The notes under the pieces are model-generated. The model did no database searches. It saw only the letters and a list, made by a program, of their open reading frames with translations, and was not told the DNA's origin. From Alligator mississippiensis (Eukaryota > Chordata > Crocodylia > Alligatoridae), in NCBI RefSeq assembly GCF_030867095.1, contig NC_081824.1, positions 306,544,956 to 306,608,955 on the forward strand: 64,000 nucleotides of DNA. Reading direction: 5' to 3'. Shown here piece after piece: positions 1-8,999 of the stretch (its first letter is position 1; the number at the start of each line of letters is the position of its first letter). Both the position numbers and the translations under genes were made by a program.

Positions 1-392
1 TCTGGAGCAGCTTTGTGCCCTGCCAGCAGGGGAAGTGCTATAGGGTCTTGGGGGGGCTATGGCCCCCGCAAATTCCTCATAGCCTCCTGTAGCCACCCCT
101 CCCAGTGGTGCTGCCACCGCCACCGCTGCCCGCCCTGCACAGGAAGCAGAAGCTGAGCACCCAGCTCCTGCCCGCAGCACAGCAGCCCCCCACCAGGAAG
201 AAGCTGACACTGCTGCTGCCTGCAAGAGCTGCTGGGGCCGGTCTCCATGGAAACCCTGGCCCTGAGCTATCACAGCACGGCTGCTGCTAGAGTCACCATG
301 GAAACCGGCTCCAGCCACTCTGGCAGGGGCCGCTGGAAAATGAAGTCCATTGCCAGCTGGATCTGGCCCACAGGCCAGACTGCCCACCCCTG
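1..392. mobile_element. hAT-like DNA transposon, right terminal part
   Basis: GC-rich non-coding sequence ending at 392 in a hAT-type terminal motif (TGCCCACCCCTG; its complement begins CAGGGGTGGGCA, the common hAT terminus). The left end is not visible and may lie outside the window. Short open frames here have no recognisable domain. Classification rests on the terminal motif alone. Confidence 0.45.
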
Positions 393-908
393 TCATACAC
401 AGTCTCAGGGAACCCCAGAAAAATAGGCCCTGTCAGTACAAACAGAAAATGACAATTAGATTCAATTCAAGCAAACAGCCTCAGCAAATATTCTATAATG
501 AGAGAGAAAACTGCCAGGTTGCCACCTGGCTTTTGTTTTCAGTTGCTCTGTAGGGACTTCACATCTTATTTTCTTCAGTGATAAGTGTTAAGATGTATGG
601 CTTCTGAATATCAGAAAATACCACGCCCTCTCCATGTTTTTTACCTTCAGCACAGTAAAATAAGTTCTTGAGGGTTTGAAAAAAATAAAGATTAAAGAGG
701 TTCCTACCATAAGATGTTTATTTTGATTGCTGTTAAGTGCACAAGGACAAAGCAGCCTCAGCTAGTTTCAGAACAACATAATAACCAAATGTAGCAAGCA
801 AATGTTTGGGCTGTTCTTGATCTCAAGTACATGGAAGGGGAATTACAGTGAATGTGTGTGCATTTGTTACACAGAAACATGCACAACATGCAGACCTAGT
901 TTTCAGGC
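393..908. other. AT-rich sequence, no gene seen
   Basis: Unique-looking sequence on the XK intron 1 side. I see no open frame with recognisable protein similarity and no clear repeat. XK exon 2 is not here. Confidence 0.5.
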
Positions 909-1194
909 CAGTGATTCTCAACTAGGGTGCCATGAGATCCTTTTAACAGTGCAATATTAGAACTGTTAGGTGTGCAAACACCTACACACAATTCACAAGA
1001 TAAAAGTTAGATATTTCAAGCAGAAATCCATAGTGTGAAAAACATTCTGCCCTGTTGTGGTCTTTCTGATTTCTTTGCAACAGTCTACTACTTTTCTGTA
1101 GTAAAAAATGAGTGAAAGCTAAGAGCTGTGATTTTCTGAGGTGTGCTTTGAGTCTATAAAGGATGCCTCAAGTGTAAAAATGTTGAGACCCACT
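909..1194. mobile_element. Non-autonomous hAT element (286 bp)
   Basis: The left end reads CAGTGATTCTCAAC and the complement of the right end reads AGTGGGTCTCAACA, an imperfect terminal inverted repeat of the hAT CAGTGGTTCTCAACC type. There is no coding capacity. No convincing 8-bp target duplication remains, so the copy is old. Confidence 0.55.
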
Positions 1195-1260
1195 ATCATA
1201 GCCATAAGCATAACTACAGAGAGAACCATTAGCACTTACATAAGCAATGCAAAATTACTG

Positions 1261-1350
1261 TGTGTTGGCACGTATATGTATGACAGTGTATATACATATT
1301 CCACGGTGTAACACTACTCTGTGTCTGTGTATATATGACAGCATATATAA
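1261..1350. repeat. Fragment of the XK-flanking minisatellite
   Basis: About one and a half units with the order TATGACAG-TATATA, ATTCCACGGTGTAACACTACT, TGTGT. This is the same family and orientation as the array at 3330-3960, and the reverse complement of the array at 4760-5660. It is separated from the main left arm by CR1 sequence. Confidence 0.7.
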
Positions 1351-1460
1351 AGAGTCATAGAGAAGTAAGGGTGAAAGGGACCTGCAGAGGTCCCCCTGCC
1401 TGAGGCAGGATCACCCTTGTCCAAACCATCCCACACAAACCATAATCTAAACTCTAGGTA
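1351..1460 (-). mobile_element. CR1 3'-end fragment, minus strand
   Basis: The sequence from TCATAGAGAAGTAAGGGTG through AAAGGGACCTGCAGAGG and CCTGCCTGAGGCAGG is the reverse complement of a CR1 3' end. It abuts a plus-strand CR1. A short reverse-complement copy of its first ~30 bases recurs inside the right minisatellite arm at 4841-4866. Confidence 0.6.
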
Positions 1461-1474
1461 AGACATAAGCCTCA

Positions 1475-3158
1475 CCTCAGTCCCTGGAAAAATCATGGAG
1501 CAGGTCACTAACAAATTCATTTCCAAGCACTTGGAGAAAAAGAAGGTGATTAGGGAAAGTCAGCATGGGATTCACCAAAGGCAAGTCATGCCTCACCAAC
1601 CTGAATGCCTTCTATGATGAGATGATGATGACTGGATCTGTGGATGTGGGGAGAGCAGTCGACATGATATACCTTCACTTTAGCAAGGTTTTGATAGTTT
1701 CCCACAACATTCTTCCAAGCAAACTAAGGAAGTACAAGTTGGAAGAAAGAACTGTAAGGTGGATAAAAAACTGACGGGAGAGTCAAACTCAAAGGGTAGT
1801 AATCAATGGCTTGATCATAGGCGATGTGTAGGGGGTGCATGTGGGTGCACATGCACCACCCCCTGAGCGTAGTGGTGCACCCCCCACAAAAAGACAGTGT
1901 TGGCGATACCTGTTCACCACCCACCCCCACCACCGACACTGCTGGTGGCGTCTGTGGGCGGTCAGCGATTGATGCTGGCCACTGCTGCCACTGCCAGCTG
2001 TGTCTACAGGTGTTTGTTGACCCTTGGTCATTGTGTCTCCCCGCATCCCCCCCCTCCCAGTGCTGACAGCACTGGTGGCATCTGCAGGAGCTCCCCACTT
2101 ACAACTGCCGCCAGCACTGCCATGCCCCACCAGCCACCAGGGGCACGTGTTGCTCATGGGCTTGGTGCATAGTTGGCAGCCAGTATCAAGTGGAGTGCCC
2201 CAGGAGTCAGTTCCGAGGCCAATTTTCTTCAATATTTTAATTGATGACCTGGAAAATGGGATGGATTAAGCCCTCAGCAAGTTTGCAGATGACACCAAGC
2301 TGGGAAGAGTAGTAGATATGCTGGAGGGTAGGGCTAGGATTCAGGGAGACTAGACAACTTGGAAGATTGGGCCAAAAGAAATCTCATGCGGTTCAACAAG
2401 GACAAGTGCAAAGTCCTGCACTTAGGATGGAACAAAACCATGCACCAGTACAGGCTGGGGACTAACTGGCTAAGCAGCAGCTCTACAGAAAAGGACCTGG
2501 GGTTACAGTAGACAATAAGCTGAATATGAGCCAGCAGTGGGCCATTGTTTCAAAGAAGGCTAATGTAATTCTGTCTGCATTAGTAGGTGCGTTGCCAGCA
2601 GATCAAGGGAAATGATTCTTCCCCGCTATTCAGCACTGGTGAGGCCACATCTGGAGTACTGTGTTCAGTTTTGGGCCCCCCATTATAGAAAGGATGTGGA
2701 CTAATTGTCAAGAGTCCAGTGGAGGGCCAGGAAAATAAATATGGGGCTGAGGTGCATGGTTTCTGAGGAAAGGCTGAGGGAACTGGGTTTATTTAGTCTG
2801 GAGAAGAGAAGACTGAGAGGAGATTTAATAGCAGCCTTCAACTACCTGAAGGGAGGTTACAAAGATGATGGGGTTAAACTGTTCTCAGAGGTGGCAGATG
2901 ACAGAACAAGGAGCAACGGTCTCAAGTTTCAGCAAGCGAAACTTTAGGTTAGATATTAGGAAGAATTTTCTCACCAGTAAAACACTGGAACAGGTTACCC
3001 AGAGAGGTTGTGAAATCTCCATCCTTGGAGGTTTTTAAGATCTGGCTAGACAAAGCCTTGGCTGGGATGATCTAGTTGGGCTGGTCCTGCTTTGAGCAGG
3101 GGGTTGGACTAGGTGACCTCCTGAGGTCCCTTCCAACCCTAATTTTCTACGATTCTAC
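1475..3158 (+). mobile_element. CR1 LINE, degenerate, plus strand
   Basis: A 5'-truncated CR1 covering part of the reverse transcriptase and the 3' end. Recognisable peptides in broken frames include GFTKGKSCLTNLNAFYDEM near 1565, a VPQ...PIFFNILIDDLENGM stretch near 2195-2269, and [19 protein letters not shown] near 2775-2830. The element ends in a conserved CR1 3' tail (GGTGACCTCCTGAGGTCCCT, then ATTCTACGATTCTA) at about 3155. Many frameshifts and stops make it inactive. It is interrupted at 1821-2167 by a foreign GC-rich segment. Confidence 0.85.
1821..2167. mobile_element. GC-rich insertion inside a CR1
   Basis: CR1 homology stops after AATCAATGGCTTGAT (1815) and resumes at TTGGCAGCCAGTATCAAG (2173). 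Between them lies about 350 bp of GC-rich sequence starting GCGATGTGTAGGGGGTGC. CATAG occurs on both sides (1816-1820 and 2168-2172), consistent with a 5-bp target duplication. The open frames on both strands here have no recognised domain. The class of the insert is unknown. Confidence 0.55.
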
Positions 3159-3329
3159 CATCAACCCAGCACAACACAGACCTAACACCCTAACCTGCCT
3201 CAGGTAAAGCAGGGAAACCACAGCAGCCAAAGTCCTGCTTCTATAAAAGGTTGCTAGTATACGTTCAAGAGGTCACAGGTGTAACATCACCACAAGATCA
3301 TCACCAAGAGGTCACCACAGTGTAACATC

Positions 3330-3557
3330 ACTGAGTGGATGTATATATACATATGCATATGTATGTTTCATGGGGCAACACTACTGTATGTTTGTGTGTG
3401 TGTAACAGGTTATGTATATATTCCACATGTAAGATTATTTTGTGTATGTGTAGGTGTGTGTGTGTATGACAGCATATATATGTTCCATGGTGCAACATTA
3501 CTATATGTATGATGCAATCTATCTAGCTATCTATAGAGATAGGTACAGATCTTTCTC

Positions 3558-3603
<46 letters not shown>

Positions 3604-3960
3604 GTATGTATGTATACATATAGCACACATATGTGTGTATGTGTATATATGTATATATGGATATGTATGTATATAACATTTATGTGTGTGGCTATATATC
3701 TATAGATCCCTCTCTAGATAGGTAGATCGATATGACCGTGTATATATGTTTGATGGTGTAACATGACTGCATGTGTTTGTATATATGTATGTGTGTGTAT
3801 TATATATGTTCCCTGGGATAATAACATACATGTCTGTGTACCATGGTGCTCATATGTTGCCAGGTGCAACACTACTTTGCGTATGCATGTTCCATGGTGG
3901 AACACTACTCCGCCTGTGTGTGTACATGACTTCATATATCTATTCCCTGGTGTCACCTTA
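3330..3960. repeat. Minisatellite array, left arm (XK intron 1)
   Basis: Degenerate tandem units of roughly 60-85 bp alternate a TG/TA-rich spacer (TGTGTGTGTATATATGACAG) with a core reading TTCCATGGTGCAACACTACT. Cores are visible near 3368, 3429, 3481, 3749, 3803, 3840, 3889 and 3945. A pure TA run at 3562-3601 is embedded. The units are the reverse complement of those at 4760-5660, so the two arrays face each other across XK exon 1. Confidence 0.8.
3562..3601. repeat. (TA)n microsatellite
   Basis: About 20 uninterrupted TA dinucleotides inside the left minisatellite arm. Confidence 0.95.
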
Positions 3961-4019
3961 CTGTGTGCGGGTGTGCATACACCCCAGCCTGTGCACATTC
4001 CCGGAGGTCGGGCTGTCGC

Positions 4020-4700
4020 GCGGGTGCTCACCTGACAGCCCGGCACACTCCTCCGCCCCCGCCCCGCAGGGCCCCGCCGCGCGCCCAGGTGGCTCCCAGC
4101 CCGACCCGGCCCGGGCCGGCCCCAGGCTGCGGGGCTGGCGGGGCGGCGCACGCACCTGACAAGGGGCCCGAGCTGCAGGAGGTGCAGCAGCAGCACAAGC
4201 GGGCGGTCGCGGCTGAGGTCGCGATGCACGAAGACCAGGCTGAACTGCACGAGCGCGCAGGGCAGCAGGGCGAAGAGCAGCGTGAGCGCCAGCCACATGC
4301 GGTCCCCGGCCGCGCGGTACGTGCTGCCCAGCGCCAGCGCCGCCGCCGTCTCGGCCACGAACAGGAACAGCGAGACCAGCACCGAGCCCGGGAATTTCAT
4401 CTCCGCCTGCCCGGCCCGGCCGGCCCGGCCCTCCGCCGCCGGGGATGCTGCGGGCTGCGGCGGGGCGCGGCGGGCGGGGCGGGGGAGCCGCCGCCCGCGG
4501 ACACAGCTAGGGGGCGCCCCGGCGCCGCTCCCCGCCCCCCGGCCTGCGGCGGGAGCAGGGAGCCGGGAGCCGGTGCCGCAGCAGGCGGTGGGGGCGGGGA
4601 TGGACAGCGGGATGCCGGTGGCATGTCCGTGCCAGCGCGGTGCGGCACCGGGCGACGCGCAGACGCTGCCAGATGTGCGCCTAGCGCCGCGCGCGGCAGG
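4020..4700. promoter_or_regulatory. XK: CpG island at XK exon 1
   Basis: A sharp change from TA/TG-rich repeat to very GC- and CpG-rich sequence that contains XK exon 1 and about 300 bp upstream of its ATG. It is bounded on the upstream side by a TG microsatellite at 4713. No TATA box is obvious just upstream, so a CpG-island promoter firing on the minus strand is the natural inference. The transcription start cannot be placed from sequence. Confidence 0.6.
4156..4400 (-). CDS. XK: XK membrane transport-like protein, coding exon 1
   Basis: XK is the multipass plasma-membrane protein that carries the Kx antigen, is disulfide-linked to Kell, and works with VPS13A at membranes; its loss causes McLeod syndrome in people. 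This exon encodes 81 complete codons plus two bases of codon 82. The protein starts [17 protein letters not shown], matching the family N terminus. Two hydrophobic segments are clear (about residues 4-24 and 37-58), then the conserved loop [20 protein letters not shown] (59-78) leads into a third. The exon ends CTTGTCAG with a GTGCGT donor. The remaining exons should lie beyond position 1 on the minus strand; none is visible in 1-4155, so the gene is cut by the window, not broken. The start is fixed by homology. A long plus-strand open frame across the same bases is a GC-rich shadow. Confidence 0.93.
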
Positions 4701-4710
4701 GTTACACCAG

Positions 4711-4712
<2 letters not shown>

Positions 4713-4754
<42 letters not shown>
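4713..4754. repeat. (TG)n microsatellite upstream of XK
   Basis: A run of about 21 TG dinucleotides, followed at once by ACACACAATACATATATA on the same strand. It lies about 310 bp upstream of the XK start codon and marks the boundary between the CpG island and the right minisatellite arm. Alternating purine-pyrimidine tracts of this kind can adopt Z-DNA. Confidence 0.95.
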
Positions 4755-4757
<3 letters not shown>

Positions 4758-4759
4758 CA

Positions 4760-5621
4760 CACACAATACATATATATACATACATACACACATATATGCA
4801 TGTATGTACACACACACATATATATATACACACATACATCCCTTTCACCCTTACTTCTCTGTGACTATATATGCTGTCATATACACACACATACACACAG
4901 TAGTGTTACACCATGTAATATATATATACATACACACATATACACACACACATACATATACACATACACACATATATACATATATATGCACACACACCTA
5001 TTTTTACACACATATGTACATATGTATATATACATAAACACCCTTGTATGCTGGTATCCATACACACACACACACGCACACAGAGTGATGTTACACAGTG
5101 AAATATATATACCCTGTCATATAACAAGACTGTGTGAGCATGTGATACCTTGGAATGCATGCACACTGTCATATATGTGCATGCGTACACACACAGAGTA
5201 ATGTTACATGGTGGAAGATGTATACACTCTTATATGAACACACACACCACACACAGAGTCGTGTTACACTGTGAAACATATAAATGCTGTCATATACAGA
5301 CACTCGCACAGAGTAATGTTACATGGTGGAATATGTATACACTGGCATATATATGCATGTTGGCACAGCAGTGTTACACCCTGGAACATATATACATTGT
5401 CATATATGCACATGCACACACACATGGTAATGTTATACCGTGGAATGTATATATGGTCATATATGAACACACAGTAATGTTACCTGCTGGAAGATGTATA
5501 CACTATCATATATGTACACACACACATACAGTAATGTTATACTGTGGAATATATATACAGTGTCATGTATGCATGCACACATACATACACAGAGTAATAT
5601 TATATATATATGCCATGGGGT

Positions 5622-5660
<39 letters not shown>
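4760..5660. repeat. Minisatellite array, right arm (upstream of XK)
   Basis: About twelve degenerate units, mostly 60-80 bp. Each has a core like GTAATGTTACATGGTGGAA, then TATATACACTGTCATATATG, then an AC-rich spacer. Cores start near 4902, 5087, 5199, 5261, 5314, 5371, 5427, 5473, 5530 and 5593. An AC run at 5629-5657 is embedded. Units are the reverse complement of the left arm at 3330-3960. A short CR1-derived piece (4841-4866) matches, inverted, the junction at 1345-1380, suggesting the arms arose by inverted duplication of one ancestral array. Confidence 0.85.
5629..5657. repeat. (AC)n microsatellite
   Basis: An uninterrupted AC run of about 14 dinucleotides near the outer end of the right minisatellite arm. 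Confidence 0.95.
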
Positions 5661-5661
<1 letters not shown>

Positions 5662-5849
5662 TCATATGTACATATGGGCAGGGAAAGTAGAAGGGGAGGT
5701 CACAGCATTGCTGGCAGCTGGGACAAAGCTATCTGCCCCCTTTGCAGCCCCCCTGGGTAGGTTCCCCACTGACACTTTCTGGGGCCTGGGGCTCCTGCTC
5801 ATCACAGGAGAGCTCTTTGGAGTTCCCTAGCAATCCCCAATTGTTCATC

Positions 5850-6035
5850 CCTCACTGTCCAGTCCCTATTTGAATCTGGCTGAACTGTCAGCATCCACTA
5901 TATCTGGTGACAAGGAGTTCCACACTTTAATTACACACCATGTAAAAAAAGAACTTCCTTTTGTCAGTTTTAATCATACTACTTACAAGTTTCATTTTGT
6001 GACCCCAAGTTTTTAATTTGGATACTACACAGGTA
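5850..6035 (-). mobile_element. Old CR1-like fragment, minus strand
   Basis: Sequence around GTGACAAGGAGTTCCACAC, TTAATTACACACCATGT and AACTTCCTTTTGTCAG resembles the reverse complement of the 3' region of ancient CR1 copies. It is diverged and lacks clear ends. Confidence 0.4.
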
Positions 6036-6192
6036 CTTAATGTGAGGCAGCAGGCTTGTCCACAATCAAGCCACCGGACCTAACCAGGTAAGCACTAAGG
6101 AGAACATACACCATCAAGGCAAAGAGACACCAGGAGCACCCACTGGGGGACTAGAATGTCTTTACACAAATGCCAGGAGTATGGGGAACAAG

Positions 6193-6726
6193 TAGGAGGA
6201 GCTCACACTCCTATTTGCTAGCATGCAGTATGACTTGGTCGGCCCAACAGAAACATGGTGGGATTCCACGCATGACTGGGTGGTAGGCATTGAGGGGTAC
6301 AAGTTGTTTAGACATGACAGAGTGGGGAGAAAAGGCGGGGGTGTAGCTCTCTATGTTAAGGAGCAGTACACATCTTCTGTCATCAAGGCAGGAGTGGAAG
6401 AGAGGAATACCGAGGCATTGTGGGTCAGGATCCAGGGGGGACCAGGGGAAAGGGACTTGGTTGTGGGGGTCTGCTACAGACCTCCTCACCAGGATGATGA
6501 GCTAGAGGAGGTGTTCTCCAAGCAGCTCTCAGATGCCATACAGGCAAGGGAGGCAGTGGTCATGGGGGACCTAAATTACCCAGACATCTGCTGGGAGGAA
6601 CAGGCGGCCAAAACAAGCCGCTCATGGAGGTTCTTACACTGTGTGCAGGATCTCCACCTAACCCAGATGGTGTCCAGTCCCACCAGGGGTAGCGCCTTGC
6701 TAGACTTGGTCTTAGCAACGGGATGA
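6193..6726 (+). pseudogene. CR1 endonuclease domain, broken
   Basis: An apurinic-endonuclease-type domain from a CR1 ORF2, which in an active LINE nicks the target DNA. The frame begins upstream as NARSMGNK and meets a TAG at 6193-6195, then continues open as EELTLLFASMQYDLVGPTE and so on. Family landmarks include TETWWD (near 6250), YRPPHQDDEL (near 6475), the catalytic-region GDLNYPDICW (near 6565) and GSALLDLVL (near 6690). A stop or frame change at 6727 separates it from the RT part. It is a dead copy and not a host gene. Confidence 0.85.
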
Positions 6727-7079
6727 TCTCGTGGGGAACCTGCGAGTACACAGTAACCTGGGTGATAGTGACCATCACTTGGTAGAGTTCAATGTCCAGC
6801 GAAGGGTGAGAAAAATATCCAGGGATACTAAAGTTTTAGACTTCAGAAGGGCCAACTTTAGTAAACTTAGGAACCTAGTTAGTGAGGTGGCCGAACACAA
6901 GAGCATTGAGCTAATGGGGGTCCAAGAGGGTTGGAAGTTTCTCAAGGGAGTGATCTTTGGGGCACAAAAGGAGCCTATCCCCTTACGCAGGAAAGGGGCT
7001 AAGGGGCTAAAAAAGCCCCCTTGGCTGAACAGGGAGCTTCAGGAAAGACTGGGGGCAAAGAAAGATTTATAAGCAGTGG

Positions 7080-8900
7080 AAGCAGGGGGCAGCTACCAAG
7101 GAGGCATACACCACCCTGGCGCGCTATTGTAGGGAGTCAGGCAGGCCAAAGCAGGACTGGAGCTTAGGCTGGCTACAATTAAGGACAATAGAAAGTTCTT
7201 CTACAGATACATAGCGAGCAAAAAGAAAGCGCAGAGTAGCATAGGGCCCCTGCAGGACAAATCAGGTCAGTTGGTGGTTGACGCAGAGGAAAAGGCAGAG
7301 TTCTTCAATGAGTTCTTCACTTCAGTATTCCTTAATACTGACCAAGACAATTCCCCCACCTTGAGCTTAGACAGATGTCCAAAAGGCACCAGACCGCCAA
7401 AGGTTAGTGCTGACTTAGTTAAGGAGCACTCGGAAGGGCTGGATGGGTACAAGTCAGCCGGCCTGGATGACCTCCATCCTCGGGTGCTGAAGGATTTGGT
7501 CAGTGTCATTGCTGAGCCGCTGGCACAGCTGTTTGAGCTCTCATGGTGCTCCGGCCAGGTCTCTGAGGACTGGAAAAGGGCCAATGTGGTGCCCATTTTT
7601 AAGAAGGGGCGAAGGGAAGAGATGGGTAACTTTAGGCCAGTCAGCCTTACCTCTACCCCTGGGAAAATACTAGAAAAAATCATCAAAGAGTGCATTTGTG
7701 AAGGCCCAGCAGGGGAAACGATGCTGGAAGGAAACTAGCACGGGTTTGTCACAGGTAGATCCTGCCTGACAAACCTTATGCCCTTTTGTGACCAGGTCAC
7801 ACACTGTCTTGACACAGGAGCTGAGGCCTATGTCATCTACCTGGATTTTAGGAAGGCCTTTGACACAGTTTTGCATCCTTTTCTCATACAGAAGCTAACA
7901 GGCTGTGGAGTGGACACCTATACAGTCAGGTGGGTGGCCAACTGGCTTAGGGACTGCACCCAGAGAGTCGTGGTGGACAGGTTATTCTCGGCCTGGAAGG
8001 AGGTGGGCAGTGGGGTCCCGCAGGGTTCGGTCCTTCGGTGTTCTTTGATATCTTCATCAGCGATTTGGACATGGGTATGGAGAGCACCATCTCCAAGTTC
8101 ACAGATGATACCAAGTTATGGGGCAAAGTTAACACACTGGAGGGCAGGGAGCAGATACAGGCTGATCTGGACAGGTTGGATCAATGGGCGGAATGAAAAA
8201 GCATGCAATTCAACAAAGATAAATGGAAGGTACTCCACCTAGGGAGAAGGAATCCCCAGCACACCTATAGGTTGGGGGAAGACCTCCTCAGCAGCTCAGA
8301 GGCTGAGAGAGATCTTGGAGTCATAGTTGACTCCAAGAAGAACATGAGCCGGCAGTGTAACGAGGCCATCAACAAAGCCAATTGCACCTTGTTGTGTATT
8401 AGCAGATGCATGACCAACAGATTGAGGGAGGTGATGCTCCCCCTCTATGCAGCACTAGTTAGGCCACAGTTGGAGTACTGTGTCCAGTTTTGGGCACCGC
8501 ACTTCAAGAGGGACACGAAGAATCTGGAGAGGGTCCAGAGGAGGGCCACGTGCATGATTAGTGACCTCCGTGAAAGACCCTACAGGAGGGGTTGAGGGAT
8601 CTGGAGCTCTTCAGCCTTTACAAAGATGGCTGAGGGGTGACCTTGTAGCCACCTACAAGTTTATCAGGGGAGGACAACAGGGAATTTGGGATGCGCTATT
8701 TACCAGAGTGCCCCAGGGAGTAACTAGGAATAATGGGTACAAACTAGTGGAGAGTAGATTTAGGTTAAACATTGGGAAAAAAATTTTTACAGTGAGGGTG
8801 GCTAGAGTCTGCAATGGGCTTCCAAGAGAGGTGGTGCTGTCACCTATGTTGAAGGTCTTCAAGAGGAGGCTTGACAGTCACCTGGCTGGGGACGTCTGAC
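7080..8900 (+). pseudogene. CR1 reverse transcriptase region, broken
   Basis: The reverse transcriptase part of the same CR1. Open pieces carry EDWKRANVVPIFKKG and NFRPVSLTSTPGKILEK (7271-7738), YVIYLDFRKAFDTVLHPF (7778 on), then a frame shift near 8035. The catalytic DD motif is present downstream in another frame as KFTDDTKLWG (about 8097-8126). The C-terminal region reads [20 protein letters not shown] (near 8456) and RRLDSHLAGDV at the end. At least four frame breaks are visible. Confidence 0.88.
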
Positions 8901-8999
8901 CTTGGTCCTCTTTCCTGCCAGGGGCAGGGGGTCAGACACGATGATCCATTGGGTCCCTTCCCACACTATAATCTATGAATCTGTAAGGTCTTGGGGTTG

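Larger units (their letters stand above)
6050..8985 (+). mobile_element. CR1 LINE, long copy, plus strand
   Basis: About 2.9 kb covering the endonuclease and reverse transcriptase of CR1 ORF2 plus the 3' tail. In order: an endonuclease start (NARSMGNK) near 6170, the endonuclease body to about 6726, a linker at 6731-7072, the RT fingers and palm from about 7271, and the RT thumb and C-terminal region to 8899. It ends with GGTCCCTTCCCACACTATAATCTATGAATCTG. The 5' end appears truncated just upstream of the endonuclease. Several frame breaks make it inactive. Confidence 0.9.

Noticed and set aside
1724-2269. Several overlapping frames of 80-147 codons
   Set aside because: They cross the boundary between CR1 and the GC-rich insert, so they cannot be ancestral genes; composition-driven.
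1-4155. Search for XK exon 2
   Set aside because: No frame resembling the next XK segment and no matching acceptor was found on the minus strand; exon 2 is presumed beyond the window.
3714-4835. The 373-codon minus-strand frame as a single long XK exon
   Set aside because: Only 4400-4156 matches XK. The upstream part reads through a TG repeat (histidine/threonine runs) and the downstream part passes a GTGCGT donor where family exon 1 ends.
3963-5201. Plus-strand open frame of 412 codons
   Set aside because: It runs antisense through XK exon 1 and then through TG/TA microsatellite sequence. Its arginine/alanine- and then threonine/histidine-rich composition is what GC-rich and dinucleotide-repeat DNA gives by chance.
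4760-5660. Regularly spaced repeats as a CRISPR-like array
   Set aside because: Repeats and spacers are both degenerate and AC/TA-rich, the setting is a vertebrate genome, and the structure is a minisatellite.
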